A DNA stretch of 64,000 nucleotides from Flectonema sp. DT1601 (lineage: Eukaryota > Euglenozoa > Diplonemea > Diplonemida > Diplonemidae). Each line of letters opens with the position of its first letter. Position 1 is the first letter of the stretch. The notes below the pieces were generated by a model. The model made no database searches and was not told where the DNA came from. It saw only the letters and a program-made list of their open reading frames with translations. Below are positions 14,983 through 23,589 of this stretch, piece by piece. The stretch is taken from assembly GCA_964019425.1 (NCBI GenBank), contig OZ025813.1:62001-126000 (forward strand). The letters run 5' to 3'. A program made the translations under genes and the position numbers.

Positions 14983-15905
14983 TTTTAAATAAAAGATTTT
15001 TCCCGTGAGCCTCTTAGGGGAGTGTTGGGACTGGGAACAACTCACTAGGAAGTGACAAAACACAATTAAACTATTATAATGCACCAGCTCTTGAGAGTGA
15101 GCATGTGAGTGCTTCTACAAGAAACATCATAGGAAGGGTAAAGATTATATAAAGAAAAATGAGTTTTTTTTTTTTTTGCTACTGGAAAAATATTGGCAAA
15201 AAAAAACACGAAACTAACAAGTTTTTAGCGAGTGATGCCTTCGTAGGAAGTGCCGTTCACTTGATGCAATTATATAATGTTGAAATAAAAAGAAATTAAA
15301 AACAAATAAGAAGAGGGAAGAGGGGAGGGAAAAGAGAAAGAAAAAAAAATTGTAAGTAAAATCTTACTACAAACAGCTTTTCTTCTTCGGTTTTCTTAAG
15401 GCTTTTCATCCCAGCTGGACGAGGCTGTCCAGTAGGTTTGTTATTATCAGTCACTGTCGTCATTGTTTTTCAGTTTTTTTTTTTTTTTTTTTTTTTAAAA
15501 AGAGTTGGCATTTACAATTTTCGTGTTTTCATTTTTATTACTTTATACTATTTTTATATTCGTGTTCATTATATTCCAATTCTTCAATTTTTCGCCAATT
15601 TTTTTATTTATTTTTTTTTTTTTGTGTTCTTTTATTCTATTCTTATTCAAAAATTATGTTTGATTTTTTTCTTCTCTTCTCTTTTTTTTTTTTTTTTTTT
15701 TTTTTTCTCTCATTTGAAAATAAACTAAAGCTGTTTTCTCTTTCTTCCGCTTTTTAAAATTACACATTTTAGTTTTTTTTTTTTTTTTTTTTTAGTTTTT
15801 TTTTTCTTCATATCATTCAATAACGACGTTCTTCTTTATAAAAAATTAAGCGATGTTTACTTCGCAACGGAGTACACATGAACCTCATTCAAGATGGAAC
15901 CCTTT

Positions 15906-17918
15906 CTAAACACCTTGCATTAAGTTGTTACTTAAAATAGAAGGGTTTCGTGAGGCTGGATTTGCGCTGGCTAAAGAAGTATTTCTCGTAGACACGCTTG
16001 AGGGAATGCTCAGACTTGAACGAGCTGATTCAAACTGCTGTGAACCTTGTACAGTTAACATTCCAGAATACAGTGAAGCAGTTCCAACTGTAGTCATTGT
16101 ATCAGCAGTTCCTGTTGAAGTATTTGAAACCTTTCTTCCCTTATTGCGATTATTCTTCTTTGACTTCCCCTTCAAAAACTGAATACTAATTTGAAAGAGA
16201 GGAACAAGAGTAAGGAACTGCATCCTGGTACATATTCCTCCGACAATTTCTCCATTAAGGTTAGCGATACAGTTGAAGGCTTCATCAGTTGAACCAAAAG
16301 TGACTGTGACCTCACTTGGAGTATCTTTATGAATTGATACACATAACATACTCTCATGTTTTAATATTTGACTTACAAGATCAATATGTTTAAGGGTGTC
16401 AGATTCTTGAGGTAAGTTGTAGAAAACAATTCTTCCTGACGGGCTTCCAGCGCCTGGTGAAGAAGACACCAAAACTGGTCTGTGAGTGTACAAACAACAC
16501 ATTCTGTCCTGCAATTCAGTCTTTGCTCCACTCCAGTGGAGTGCGTTTCCGTGTTTACCCGGCTTCACATGAAGAACACGACCGTTAATAGCAGCGTTGT
16601 TAAGTGCGGCGAGGCATGTCTGGGCCTCTTCTTCTTTCTTGAATTGCAGGAGAGCGCATTCCGGGTGGTTGACGAGAAGACGACACGAAACTAGTCTTCC
16701 GTACTGTCCGGCTACGTTCCAAAGTTCCTCCACAGTAACTGCTTGACCTCCTCCCTTTCCTTTTTCTTCACTCTCTGGTGTGGCGGCTAATCCGCTAACG
16801 TGAAGACACTGCCCTGGAATACCTTCTGGAATGCTGTGATCAGAAATAGGAATCTGGTGCCGCATATCTGAGTGTTGCTGTGGGATCAACCAACCTTCTC
16901 CATTCCTATCTTCACCCCACAAATAATTATATGGGTGTGGAGGATTCTTTATGGTCTTGTTACGTGCCGTGTAATCTTTATTTTTATCATTCTCGACCTG
17001 GAATTTTAGAAATGGTTGATTGCTGTAAACGATCGCCAGGTAACAACTCCTCCCGTTGAGGCACAAGGTGTGTCCGCAGAGGTATCCAAAAGCGAGTTCG
17101 GCCTCAGAGATCTCTTGGTACTGGACAAGGAGTTGTCTCTTCTTGTGCTTCTCAAAGAATGACAACTTTTCAACGTGTCCGAACTGACTGAATAACCAAA
17201 AGAACTCTTCCAGCATGGGTTCATCGCAGTCATAATAATTTAAAACGACTAATAACAACTTCCCAGTTTTCTTCATACCAGTTGAGTTGTTCGGTAATGC
17301 TGTAGTTGGCGCTGTAATACAAACGTTTGGAATGTCACGTCCCTGATCGAGCATGGGCTTATGTAGGATCGGAGCTGCAACATTAGTATTCAAGTTGTGA
17401 ATATTTATATTGCTGTTTGCTGCGTTCATCATTTGTGTGTTTAATAAATTATGAGCATTCTGTTGAATAGCAGGAAGCTGTGCTGTGGTGTTAAGTAAGC
17501 CCCCGCTAGTGACACCAAGAGTCGGATTACCAACAAACGGAGAAGAATTCAAAAGGGGTTGCTGTGGATAGACAGCTTGCTGAGGTTGCTGTCCAGGAAC
17601 CATTGCGTGATTAGGAGGTAGTAGCAGTTGGGGTTGCTGAAAGAACATCGTCGGGTTTTGAGTCAGTTGAGGTTGTTGCTGTCCAGGCAGCATACTCGTC
17701 TGCAACGGTGCGTTCACTGTTTGAATTTGACCTCCAAGCATCTGAGCCTGCGTCTGCGGAATAGTGTATCCGTGTCCTGCTGTAGCTGCTTGGTTTTGCA
17801 ATTGCTCAACTTGTCCAACAGTAGTTGCTGGAATTCCTATCATTTGCGGGTAAACAGTTTGGGTTTGATCTTGAGAGATCATTGCACCCTGTGGTTGCTG
17901 TGTTGTTGTTCCCCACAT
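15906..17918 (-). CDS. PTB/hnRNP L-like RNA-binding protein
   Basis: The 670-residue product is probably an RNA-binding regulator of splicing, stability or translation. Residues ~1-210 are Gln/Asn/Pro-rich and low-complexity. Three RRM-like domains follow, at ~215-320, ~372-470 and ~490-575, then a Ser/Thr-rich tail. The first, with LVVLNYYDCDEPMLEEFFWLF and AIVYSNQPFLKFQV, has the layout of PTB-family RRM2. Kinetoplastid PTB homologues (DRBD3, DRBD4) are the nearest precedent I know. I place the start at the ATG at 17918, because a CAG acceptor ends 10 bases upstream and the frame further upstream has no ATG. A GTAAGT donor at 17982 could pair with that acceptor as a 54-base 5'UTR intron. 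Paralogue identity is uncertain. Confidence 0.85.
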   Translation of the reverse strand: MWGTTTQQPQGAMISQDQTQTVYPQMIGIPATTVGQVEQLQNQAATAGHGYTIPQTQAQMLGGQIQTVNAPLQTSMLPGQQQPQLTQNPTMFFQQPQLLLPPNHAMVPGQQPQQAVYPQQPLLNSSPFVGNPTLGVTSGGLLNTTAQLPAIQQNAHNLLNTQMMNAANSNINIHNLNTNVAAPILHKPMLDQGRDIPNVCITAPTTALPNNSTGMKKTGKLLLVVLNYYDCDEPMLEEFFWLFSQFGHVEKLSFFEKHKKRQLLVQYQEISEAELAFGYLCGHTLCLNGRSCYLAIVYSNQPFLKFQVENDKNKDYTARNKTIKNPPHPYNYLWGEDRNGEGWLIPQQHSDMRHQIPISDHSIPEGIPGQCLHVSGLAATPESEEKGKGGGQAVTVEELWNVAGQYGRLVSCRLLVNHPECALLQFKKEEEAQTCLAALNNAAINGRVLHVKPGKHGNALHWSGAKTELQDRMCCLYTHRPVLVSSSPGAGSPSGRIVFYNLPQESDTLKHIDLVSQILKHESMLCVSIHKDTPSEVTVTFGSTDEAFNCIANLNGEIVGGICTRMQFLTLVPLFQISIQFLKGKSKKNNRNKGRKVSNTSTGTADTMTTVGTASLYSGMLTVQGSQQFESARSSLSIPSSVSTRNTSLASANPASRNPSILSNNLMQGV

Positions 17919-18366
17919 GGTCCCCAACCTGATTTAAGGAAAAGAAACTTATTTATATTTAACAACAGTGAGACTCACTTACAAACAACTCGCTCTTGAT
18001 TTCCATTCTGATTCCTGTGATGATAAGAAACTGAAAATCATACCAACAGAAGCCAACAGTCACTTCGTATTCGCAAACAAAATGAGGGCGCCCTTCGATT
18101 AAGGGCTGCAACCTGTCAGCAATACTTCTTCGTTCTTCACCAGAAGATAAATTAATAGACTCGCGGGTAAAGTTAGAGGAACCCGACTGCAATATTTCAA
18201 AAAAAGAAATCGCAACCTTATGAGGCGATCAAATTGGTTAGAAGTACAAGATCGAATTATACGTAACCGCCTTGAGAGGTTACGCGCGCAAATATCTTTT
18301 TTAACTCTCGTTAGGTACAAGGAGATTTAACCAATCTGACCTGAAGGGAACAAGAAAGGAACTCAC
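17919..18366 (-). other. Intergenic and 5' leader DNA of the PTB-like gene
   Basis: This stretch holds the probable acceptor (AG ending at 17929) and a possible donor (GTAAGT at 17982). A two-part inverted repeat at 18233-18335 lies downstream of the Thg1-like stop. Short minus-strand frames of 73-77 codons here are out of phase with the PTB-like start and are probably leader sequence. Confidence 0.6.
18233..18335. repeat. Nested inverted repeat downstream of the Thg1-like stop
   Basis: The outer arms are ATTGGTTA (18233-18240) and TAACCAAT (18328-18335). Inside them CGTAACC (18262-18268) and GGTTACG (18278-18284) flank a 9-base loop. The structure begins about 32 bases past the stop at 18367, so it would sit in the 3' untranslated region. 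Confidence 0.65.
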
Positions 18367-19359
18367 CTACTCCTCATCGCTATCGTTGTCGTCTTCTGCT
18401 TCCCGTTTTCTTTTGTCGCGCTCATCTACAAAATGAATTTCTCCATTTTTCAAACGAGTTAATAAACATCCCTTTAATTCCTCCAGTGCCATTCGAGTAG
18501 TTTGAACCTCTTCATTTGTGATAGGATTAAATCCCGTGTGTGGTTTTAACTTCTTTATGAAAGTAGTTCCATACGCCTGATGATCTGGAAGTGGTAATAA
18601 ATTGTTTGTGAGTAGCCATTTCAGTTTTTGATCATTTCCAAGAGTAGTGGCATGCTTTGCACCTTCAATAGAACCCTTTTGTTGATAACAAGCATCAGTA
18701 ACTCCATTTATTCCACTGTCATAACTCCTCCAAGCTAATAAGGTTAGTGCTTCCCTCTCAGTGTCGTAGCTTCCAACTCGACAATCAAACGTTGGAAGCA
18801 GTCCAACAGGGAGTGGTTCTAAACCTTTTGTTGCTAACAATGAATAAACTTCACTATTAAACACAGCAGTACAGTACGCTGCATATAATGAAGCCAACTT
18901 CTGAACCCTTCCATTTCTAGCATGCGGGAAGTGTTTTCCAGACTTATCTTTTCTTGTTGGAGGGATGAGAACAGACATTTCATCACTTTGAGTGTACCCA
19001 ATCCATGCCTTGCTGTGATCCATTACGTGTTCTAAACAAGTTTGCATTATCGTAGCAAACTCTGGACAATAACCTTTCTTAAACAAACCGTATGCCCTCA
19101 ACCTCTTTAGTAGCTTGGAGAAACCAGTACCGTCAAGTCTCATGCTGATCCACTTGTCTCCAGATATTCCTGACATTGGTGGGTTTTCATGTTTCTTAAT
19201 AGAGTTACCTACTTCAGTCCAGTTAGCTTTTGGGATAAAAGGAGGCAATTCATGTAATTCCTTTGTGACACCTTCAACTCTCTTTGGATTCATCTTCGAC
19301 AACATATCCCAAATCATGTCGTAAACATCGTCAGTAGATGTTTTAGTGTCTGTGGCCAT
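18367..19359 (-). CDS. Thg1-like 3'-5' polymerase / tRNAHis guanylyltransferase family
   Basis: Family members add nucleotides to the 5' end of tRNA in reverse polarity, either adding G-1 to tRNAHis or repairing tRNA 5' ends. The metal-binding residues are present: D76 in MRLDGTGFSKL and D126-E127 in YTQSDEMSV. The typical downstream block FDCRVGSY followed by LAWRSYDSGINGVTDACY is also there. The 330 residues exceed a minimal Thg1-like protein because of an N-terminal extension and an acidic/basic tail (KRKREAEDDNDSDEE) that may help nuclear targeting. A CAG acceptor ends 12 bases before the ATG. The short His-tRNA-specific motif of true Thg1 is not evident, so it may be a repair-type TLP. 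Confidence 0.85.
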   Translation of the reverse strand: MATDTKTSTDDVYDMIWDMLSKMNPKRVEGVTKELHELPPFIPKANWTEVGNSIKKHENPPMSGISGDKWISMRLDGTGFSKLLKRLRAYGLFKKGYCPEFATIMQTCLEHVMDHSKAWIGYTQSDEMSVLIPPTRKDKSGKHFPHARNGRVQKLASLYAAYCTAVFNSEVYSLLATKGLEPLPVGLLPTFDCRVGSYDTEREALTLLAWRSYDSGINGVTDACYQQKGSIEGAKHATTLGNDQKLKWLLTNNLLPLPDHQAYGTTFIKKLKPHTGFNPITNEEVQTTRMALEELKGCLLTRLKNGEIHFVDERDKRKREAEDDNDSDEE

Positions 19360-19677
19360 TTCTTTTTATTGCTGTGGAGGACTAATAAAAATATATTCAT
19401 CATGTGTAGCACAAGTATCAAAGTGAGCCAGCACTAAGTCGCCTCGGCACATCAAAGTGCGGATTTGAAAAGAAAGCAACAAACGCTTATCCCAAACACG
19501 TGAGAAGAAAAGGAAAGAGGGACTAAAAATAAACAAAGATGCAAAAGTTAAAATTATTTAAAACTACTTGCAATAGTAATCATCAGTTAGAACACTTTCA
19601 CAACATCAACTTCAGGGTAGCTCGTAAATGACTTCTGGTGAAGCAAGAACCTGATTTTAGTTTTATGGCTCCCTTGA
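19360..19677. other. Intergenic spacer
   Basis: This contains the acceptor of the Thg1-like gene (AG ending at 19372) and AT-rich spacer. No small coding frame or strong hairpin was seen. Confidence 0.5.
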
Positions 19678-21186
19678 CTAGTTTTTTGAGTTTCTCGATT
19701 TCATTTCAAGAAATTCGTTCGGACTGTTCAACAACTTTAATAATAAAATAAAACCAGAAATACAAACCTTAGCAGCCTTCAGCATCAACTTAACGTGTTC
19801 CGCATGAGTGGACTTATCAAAGTCCGGGTTGTTCACCGAAACGGCGGGGACGTTGAGATCGCGGAACTCTTTTCGACACCACCTGTCGTTTGGAGTGTAC
19901 GTGACATCTATCGGAAAGGCAGGAGGAAGAGCAGTTCTGTTACCAGCTGGATAATGAAGGTTTATAGACTTATTTTGTGAACAAGTATGAAGTAGATTTA
20001 GAACTGTGAACATCGTTCGATTTCCCCAAAAGTGTTTCATCTGCAGGTCGAAACAAAAATGATTGATGACGCAACGCCAACGGGGATCACCTCCAAAACA
20101 AGCGCCGGGTTTCTTTTCAGCCACCTGCCAATTCTCGTGCACAAATTCATTCTTTGAGGGAACTGCTTGAACGTGATTGTAATACGGATCACTCGCGTTG
20201 TTAAAAATATTTAACAATCGGTCTTGCTCCCATGGCCAGTCCTTTCGGAATTTGTAACCGAGAGGGTTGTCCTCGTACCTGTCAAGGGAACGTTCCCACC
20301 AGTGTTCGACAATTGCCCGCCCCAACTTGTTTGGTCGAATTGCTTGCACACCCGTATTTAGACACCAACGGTAAAATACTCCTTGTGTTCCATTCTTTTT
20401 CTTAATTGAGTTACACCACCAAGAAGGTTGTTCTTGGTTACCCATAAATGGCTTTAGTTCTGGATCCTCTCCTCTTGTGGCGAGCATGTTGTCCATCCAT
20501 TTTGCGAAGTCGAGAGTCCAGTCGTCATACCTGACCATGGCGTCTGAGTCAAGCCAGATGATGAAGGGAGCGTTCTTATAACGATTCACTGCGGTAACCA
20601 TCGACTTGACTTTACACCAAACCGGATGTAATAAACATCCATTAGGACCAACACATTGAAGGGAATGGCAAACCTTTCCGTGTCTGCACACTAATGATCC
20701 CTCACAATCCGGGGGAAGCTCTTTAACATTACTCGCCTTCTCAGGAGGCTTTGTAGGCGCCACGTAGTACACGTAGCGAACGTTGTTGTGAAGACACCAC
20801 AATCGAGTGTACAGAAATGTCGCCATTGTGTAGGGCGCTGCTCGATCATCGTACGGCAAGAAGGACATGTAGCTAACAAACACAACACGTTTGTCGAGGT
20901 CCTCAGGTGTTTCATCAAATACCGGAATATTAAGTGAACGGAGCTTTTTACGGTGTTCTTCCTCATCATCCATTACTAGCTTACGAGACGCGTTTGGTGT
21001 TGCTTTTGGAGTTGCAACTGTTGTCGCTATTGACTTCGGTGTCCTTGTTCCTACTTCTGTGCTTTTTTTATTCCCATCCTCATCGGGGCAGATATAAATC
21101 ACCCTAGTACCCGATGAGTTCAGAAAGAACAACATCGCTACTCCAAGAACTACGAGAATGATTAACCCATTCCCCAACCCATTCAT
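19678..21186 (-). CDS. Type II membrane glycosyltransferase (GT34/GT77-like)
   Basis: The 502-residue product is probably Golgi-resident. It has a short N-terminus, a membrane anchor at residues ~7-23 and a Thr/Pro/Lys stem to ~95. The lumenal catalytic domain has the nucleotide-sugar motif FIIWLDSDAMV (D213-S-D215). A late block, PWEQDRLLNIF, resembles the C-terminal part of GT34-type enzymes, and N-glycosylation sequons (NASD, NRTM, NRTA) are present. Donor and acceptor sugars cannot be told. A CAG acceptor after TTTTTTCAA ends 16 bases before the ATG. The last ~30 residues are doubtful: a GTTTGT donor at 19767 and a CAG acceptor ending at 19724 would remove 44 bases and end the protein ...AAKSERIS. 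Confidence 0.75.
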   Translation of the reverse strand: MNGLGNGLIILVVLGVAMLFFLNSSGTRVIYICPDEDGNKKSTEVGTRTPKSIATTVATPKATPNASRKLVMDDEEEHRKKLRSLNIPVFDETPEDLDKRVVFVSYMSFLPYDDRAAPYTMATFLYTRLWCLHNNVRYVYYVAPTKPPEKASNVKELPPDCEGSLVCRHGKVCHSLQCVGPNGCLLHPVWCKVKSMVTAVNRYKNAPFIIWLDSDAMVRYDDWTLDFAKWMDNMLATRGEDPELKPFMGNQEQPSWWCNSIKKKNGTQGVFYRWCLNTGVQAIRPNKLGRAIVEHWWERSLDRYEDNPLGYKFRKDWPWEQDRLLNIFNNASDPYYNHVQAVPSKNEFVHENWQVAEKKPGACFGGDPRWRCVINHFCFDLQMKHFWGNRTMFTVLNLLHTCSQNKSINLHYPAGNRTALPPAFPIDVTYTPNDRWCRKEFRDLNVPAVSVNNPDFDKSTHAEHVKLMLKAAKVCISGFILLLKLLNSPNEFLEMKSRNSKN

Positions 21187-21378
21187 CTTGTTGCTCTCCG
21201 TGCTGTTGAAAAAATACTTTCACATATCAAATAAATTTAGAAAGAATTTGTGTTTCTTTACTGAAAAGAAGAGAGAACACTCCACAAATAATAATATTAC
21301 AACAGAGAAACTATTCGACATTGCCGCTGCGGAAGCAGAAACTAGTGTTTGGAGGTGAAGCGCAAGAAATTACTTTGT

Positions 21379-21537
21379 TCAGTTGCTTGGTGGAAGACAC
21401 CGAGCACCTCCCTGTTCTGCTAACTTAGCCATCATTGCTAACCTTTCTGCTTTCTTCTTAGACGCTGGGGAAGCAGGACTGGATGGCGGCTCATCAATAC
21501 TTTCACCTCCTGAAGTAGCGAGCGGTGTTGGTGACAT
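21379..21537 (-). CDS. Small conserved-looking protein, 52 residues
   Basis: This short frame begins MSPTPLATSGGESIDEPP, followed by PASKKKAERLAMMAKLAEQ and ends GGARCLPPSN. It is supported by a pyrimidine-rich acceptor (ATTTTTTAAAAG) ending 9 bases before the ATG, the same pattern as its larger neighbours. It also has a protein-like composition, with a Ser/Pro-rich start, a basic amphipathic helix and a Gly-Pro end. It sits between the PhnD-like gene and the glycosyltransferase in the same orientation. No family was recognised. It could instead be the last exon or a leader frame of another transcript. Confidence 0.5.
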   Translation of the reverse strand: MSPTPLATSGGESIDEPPSSPASPASKKKAERLAMMAKLAEQGGARCLPPSN

Positions 21538-22015
21538 TATTAAACCTTTTAAAAAATAATCTTTTTATTATTTACACACACAACATCACGAGGGAGTGAA
21601 TCCCAACACAACACAACACACTTTACAGTCGGGTTCGAACGAACGTTTTGTTGTTAAGGTTAAGAACGAAAGAAAACAGACAAAGTCTGAGAAGACCTGT
21701 CTGTAGAAGAAGACAAGAGGAAAGCTCTTATTCGGGTAAGTAAAAAGCCACAGAGCACATGTCTGTAATTGAGAAGAGGCGCTCGAACTAATTAGGGAAG
21801 TTGGAGTAGTTAAGAGAAAGAAACAAGCCTCAGAGGCATATCTGTAGTACGTACGAAAACCCCACCAACACAATCAAATTGTGCTTAAGGGTCATAATGG
21901 AACAGAGAACTATTCGAGAAAATAAAAAGTAAATAATTGGCTACACCTGCTAATGGACGTCTTCATCACTTCCTTACATATCTTCGATGGTTAGTAATCA
22001 ATGATAAACAACACA
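21538..22015. other. Intergenic spacer
   Basis: This is the 3' region of the PhnD-like gene. A 95-codon minus-strand frame at 21586-21873 is Cys/Phe/Leu-rich with no family signature, and I leave it out. No other structure stood out. Confidence 0.5.
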
Positions 22016-22966
22016 TTACTTTGTTAGTTTGTAATCTTTATTAAACTTTCTGAGAATATATTCATCTTGCTTCATAGCACGAAGAGCCTTTCGGATGACG
22101 TCGTAGCCTTCTTCGCGGTTAGGCATCCAACAATTCTTAATTCCTTCTAACTTCATGGCTTCTTCATCATTTGGATTGTTGATATCCATTTTGAATAAAG
22201 AGTCAGAGAAATCTTTATATTTGGAACTAGTTGGATGAAGAAGTGTATCAAACTGACAGTGGTCAAAGACTGGAGGAGTTTCTGAGAGAAGTTTTGTTGT
22301 CGACTGAAGTTTACCCGCGTCCACAGATGGGATTTGAGAAGAAACTGCGCGTTCCCACATCATCCTCGACAAGATTGCTGGTCTGTCGATACCGCTAGCG
22401 AGTTCTTCCAACACTTTAACTTCACCGAGTGCTGTGTCACCGTGTTTACCAAGATCAATATCATGTCTGATAGCTTTAATTGAAATATTATTCTCATGAG
22501 CTAACCAATAATAAGGAACGATGTATCCTTGTGGGGAATCAACTGCACCAGTCAGAACATACTTTCCTTCAAGATCAGAAATAGATTTAATATCTTCCCC
22601 AGAAGGGACGGCTATGACAGTTTCAAAGTCTCTGTCAACATCTCTCATTCCAAGTGAGTGGACAGGAATTTGTTGTCTTTTTCCAATAAGTTGAGACATT
22701 ACATGTGCGACAGGACCATTCCAAGCAATGTCAATATGACCTTCAAAAAGACTGTGAACAAGTCGTTCATACGAATTGTATAAAACGAAATCAAATTGTA
22801 CTCCCCTTGTTTTCAATGATTTCTTAATCAATCCCCAAATATTGGAGACTGAAGGATCGTAACAAACGCATCCTAAAACAATTTCATCATTTGATGGCTG
22901 CGCATGAACGCTATGAAAGCGAACCGCACGTCGAACCGTTGAAAAGCGTCTTCCAAGTGAATTCAT
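22016..22966 (-). CDS. PhnD-like phosphate/phosphonate-type periplasmic-binding protein with organellar leader
   Basis: The 316-residue product has the type 2 periplasmic-binding fold seen in substrate-binding proteins of bacterial phosphonate/phosphite ABC transporters. Family-like elements are DFVLYNSYERLVHSLFEGHI, DIAWNGPVAHVMSQ, ISDLEGKYVLTG, SPQGYIVPYYWL and a late EGYDVIRKALR. Residues 1-20 (MNSLGRRFSTVRRAVRFHSV) are basic, Ser-rich and free of acids, as in mitochondrial presequences. A bacterial lipobox or Sec signal is absent. A TTTTTAACAG acceptor lies just before the ATG, so this is a host gene, not contamination. No ABC permease or ATPase is nearby. The ligand and role are unknown, and a bacterial origin is inferred. 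Confidence 0.75.
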   Translation of the reverse strand: MNSLGRRFSTVRRAVRFHSVHAQPSNDEIVLGCVCYDPSVSNIWGLIKKSLKTRGVQFDFVLYNSYERLVHSLFEGHIDIAWNGPVAHVMSQLIGKRQQIPVHSLGMRDVDRDFETVIAVPSGEDIKSISDLEGKYVLTGAVDSPQGYIVPYYWLAHENNISIKAIRHDIDLGKHGDTALGEVKVLEELASGIDRPAILSRMMWERAVSSQIPSVDAGKLQSTTKLLSETPPVFDHCQFDTLLHPTSSKYKDFSDSLFKMDINNPNDEEAMKLEGIKNCWMPNREEGYDVIRKALRAMKQDEYILRKFNKDYKLTK

Positions 22967-23277
22967 TTTATTCAGTCTGCAGTCTGTTAAAAATATATTA
23001 AAAAACTAACTACAATTACTTTCCCTGCATGTGTATTAAAGTTAACTGAAGAAAGTAAGTCAATAAAAGTTAACCCTCAACATCTCAACACCAGTGATAC
23101 TACCGCAATAAGTGATAAAGAGTAATATGAATTGTTGCAGCGGACTAGGTTAGGGAAATTTGTGTCACCGCACGCAGAATGTTGGGGACAGCGCAGCTTT
23201 TTTTAAAGTATTCTGTTGGCCGGCGCCCCGAAAAAAGATTATAAGTTCCTGGTAGGTAGTCCTCCTTCTGATCAATG

Positions 23278-23299
23278 CAAACCATGGCACCATGGTTTG
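23278..23299. repeat. Palindrome with 10-base arms
   Basis: CAAACCATGG and CCATGGTTTG are separated by two bases (CA). It lies about 290 bases past the Sua5 stop. Confidence 0.8.
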
Positions 23300-23370
23300 G
23301 CTGAGTGTCTTGCTTAAATATACAATACAAAGCAAGGCCAGTTGCTGTGATCTCAACTTTGTTATAAGGG

Positions 23371-23394
23371 ACACCAACAGTTAAAGTTGGGTGT
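23371..23394. repeat. Bulged hairpin, 8 bp
   Basis: ACACCAAC pairs with GTTGGGTGT apart from one bulged G, around a 7-base loop. It is close to the palindrome at 23278-23299. Confidence 0.6.
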
Positions 23395-23589
23395 TAGTAA
23401 GTCTGAGGTGATGAAAAGAATTTGTGATGTAGTTATTGAGATCACCAGGAGTACCGTGGGAGGGAAACTTTTAAACATCTCATCCGAGTGTATCACTCGA
23501 TTCTTTGGTAAGTCTACAAAGACTTCTTCTGTTAACCCACAGAGTAACTTATAAGGTTTTCCATTAAGTTGAAGTCAGTCGGTATGTTT

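Larger units (their letters stand above)
565..15905. other. 15.3-kb stretch without a convincing gene
   Basis: No frame here looks like protein. The longest frames (2800-3338, 11420-11815, 15438-15728) are hydrophobic readings of T-rich DNA or lack any family signature. The stretch is dominated by homopolymers (T runs near 3177, 5596, 11032, 15477 and 15685; A runs near 6764 and 14530), short TTA/ATT microsatellites (about 8733, 14959) and scattered short inverted repeats. A less AT-rich island spans about 8030-8345, but neither strand gives a convincing protein. No tRNA or rRNA signature was found. It lies between the PTB-like stop and the acceptor of the left-edge gene, so on the minus strand it could be a very long 3' untranslated region, non-coding RNA or plain spacer. 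Confidence 0.7.
22967..23589. other. Intergenic spacer with strong inverted repeats
   Basis: This is the 3' region of the Sua5 gene. It holds a 10-bp-arm palindrome (23278-23299), a bulged hairpin (23371-23394) and a GC-rich patch around 23218-23232. No convincing coding frame. Confidence 0.5.

Noticed and set aside
15438-15728. 96-codon plus-strand frame
   Set aside because: Phe-rich translation of T runs downstream of the PTB-like stop.
18099-18320. Minus-strand frames upstream of the PTB-like gene as extra N-terminal exons
   Set aside because: Joining through the 17982-17929 intron puts them out of phase with the RNA-binding frame, so they are more likely leader sequence.
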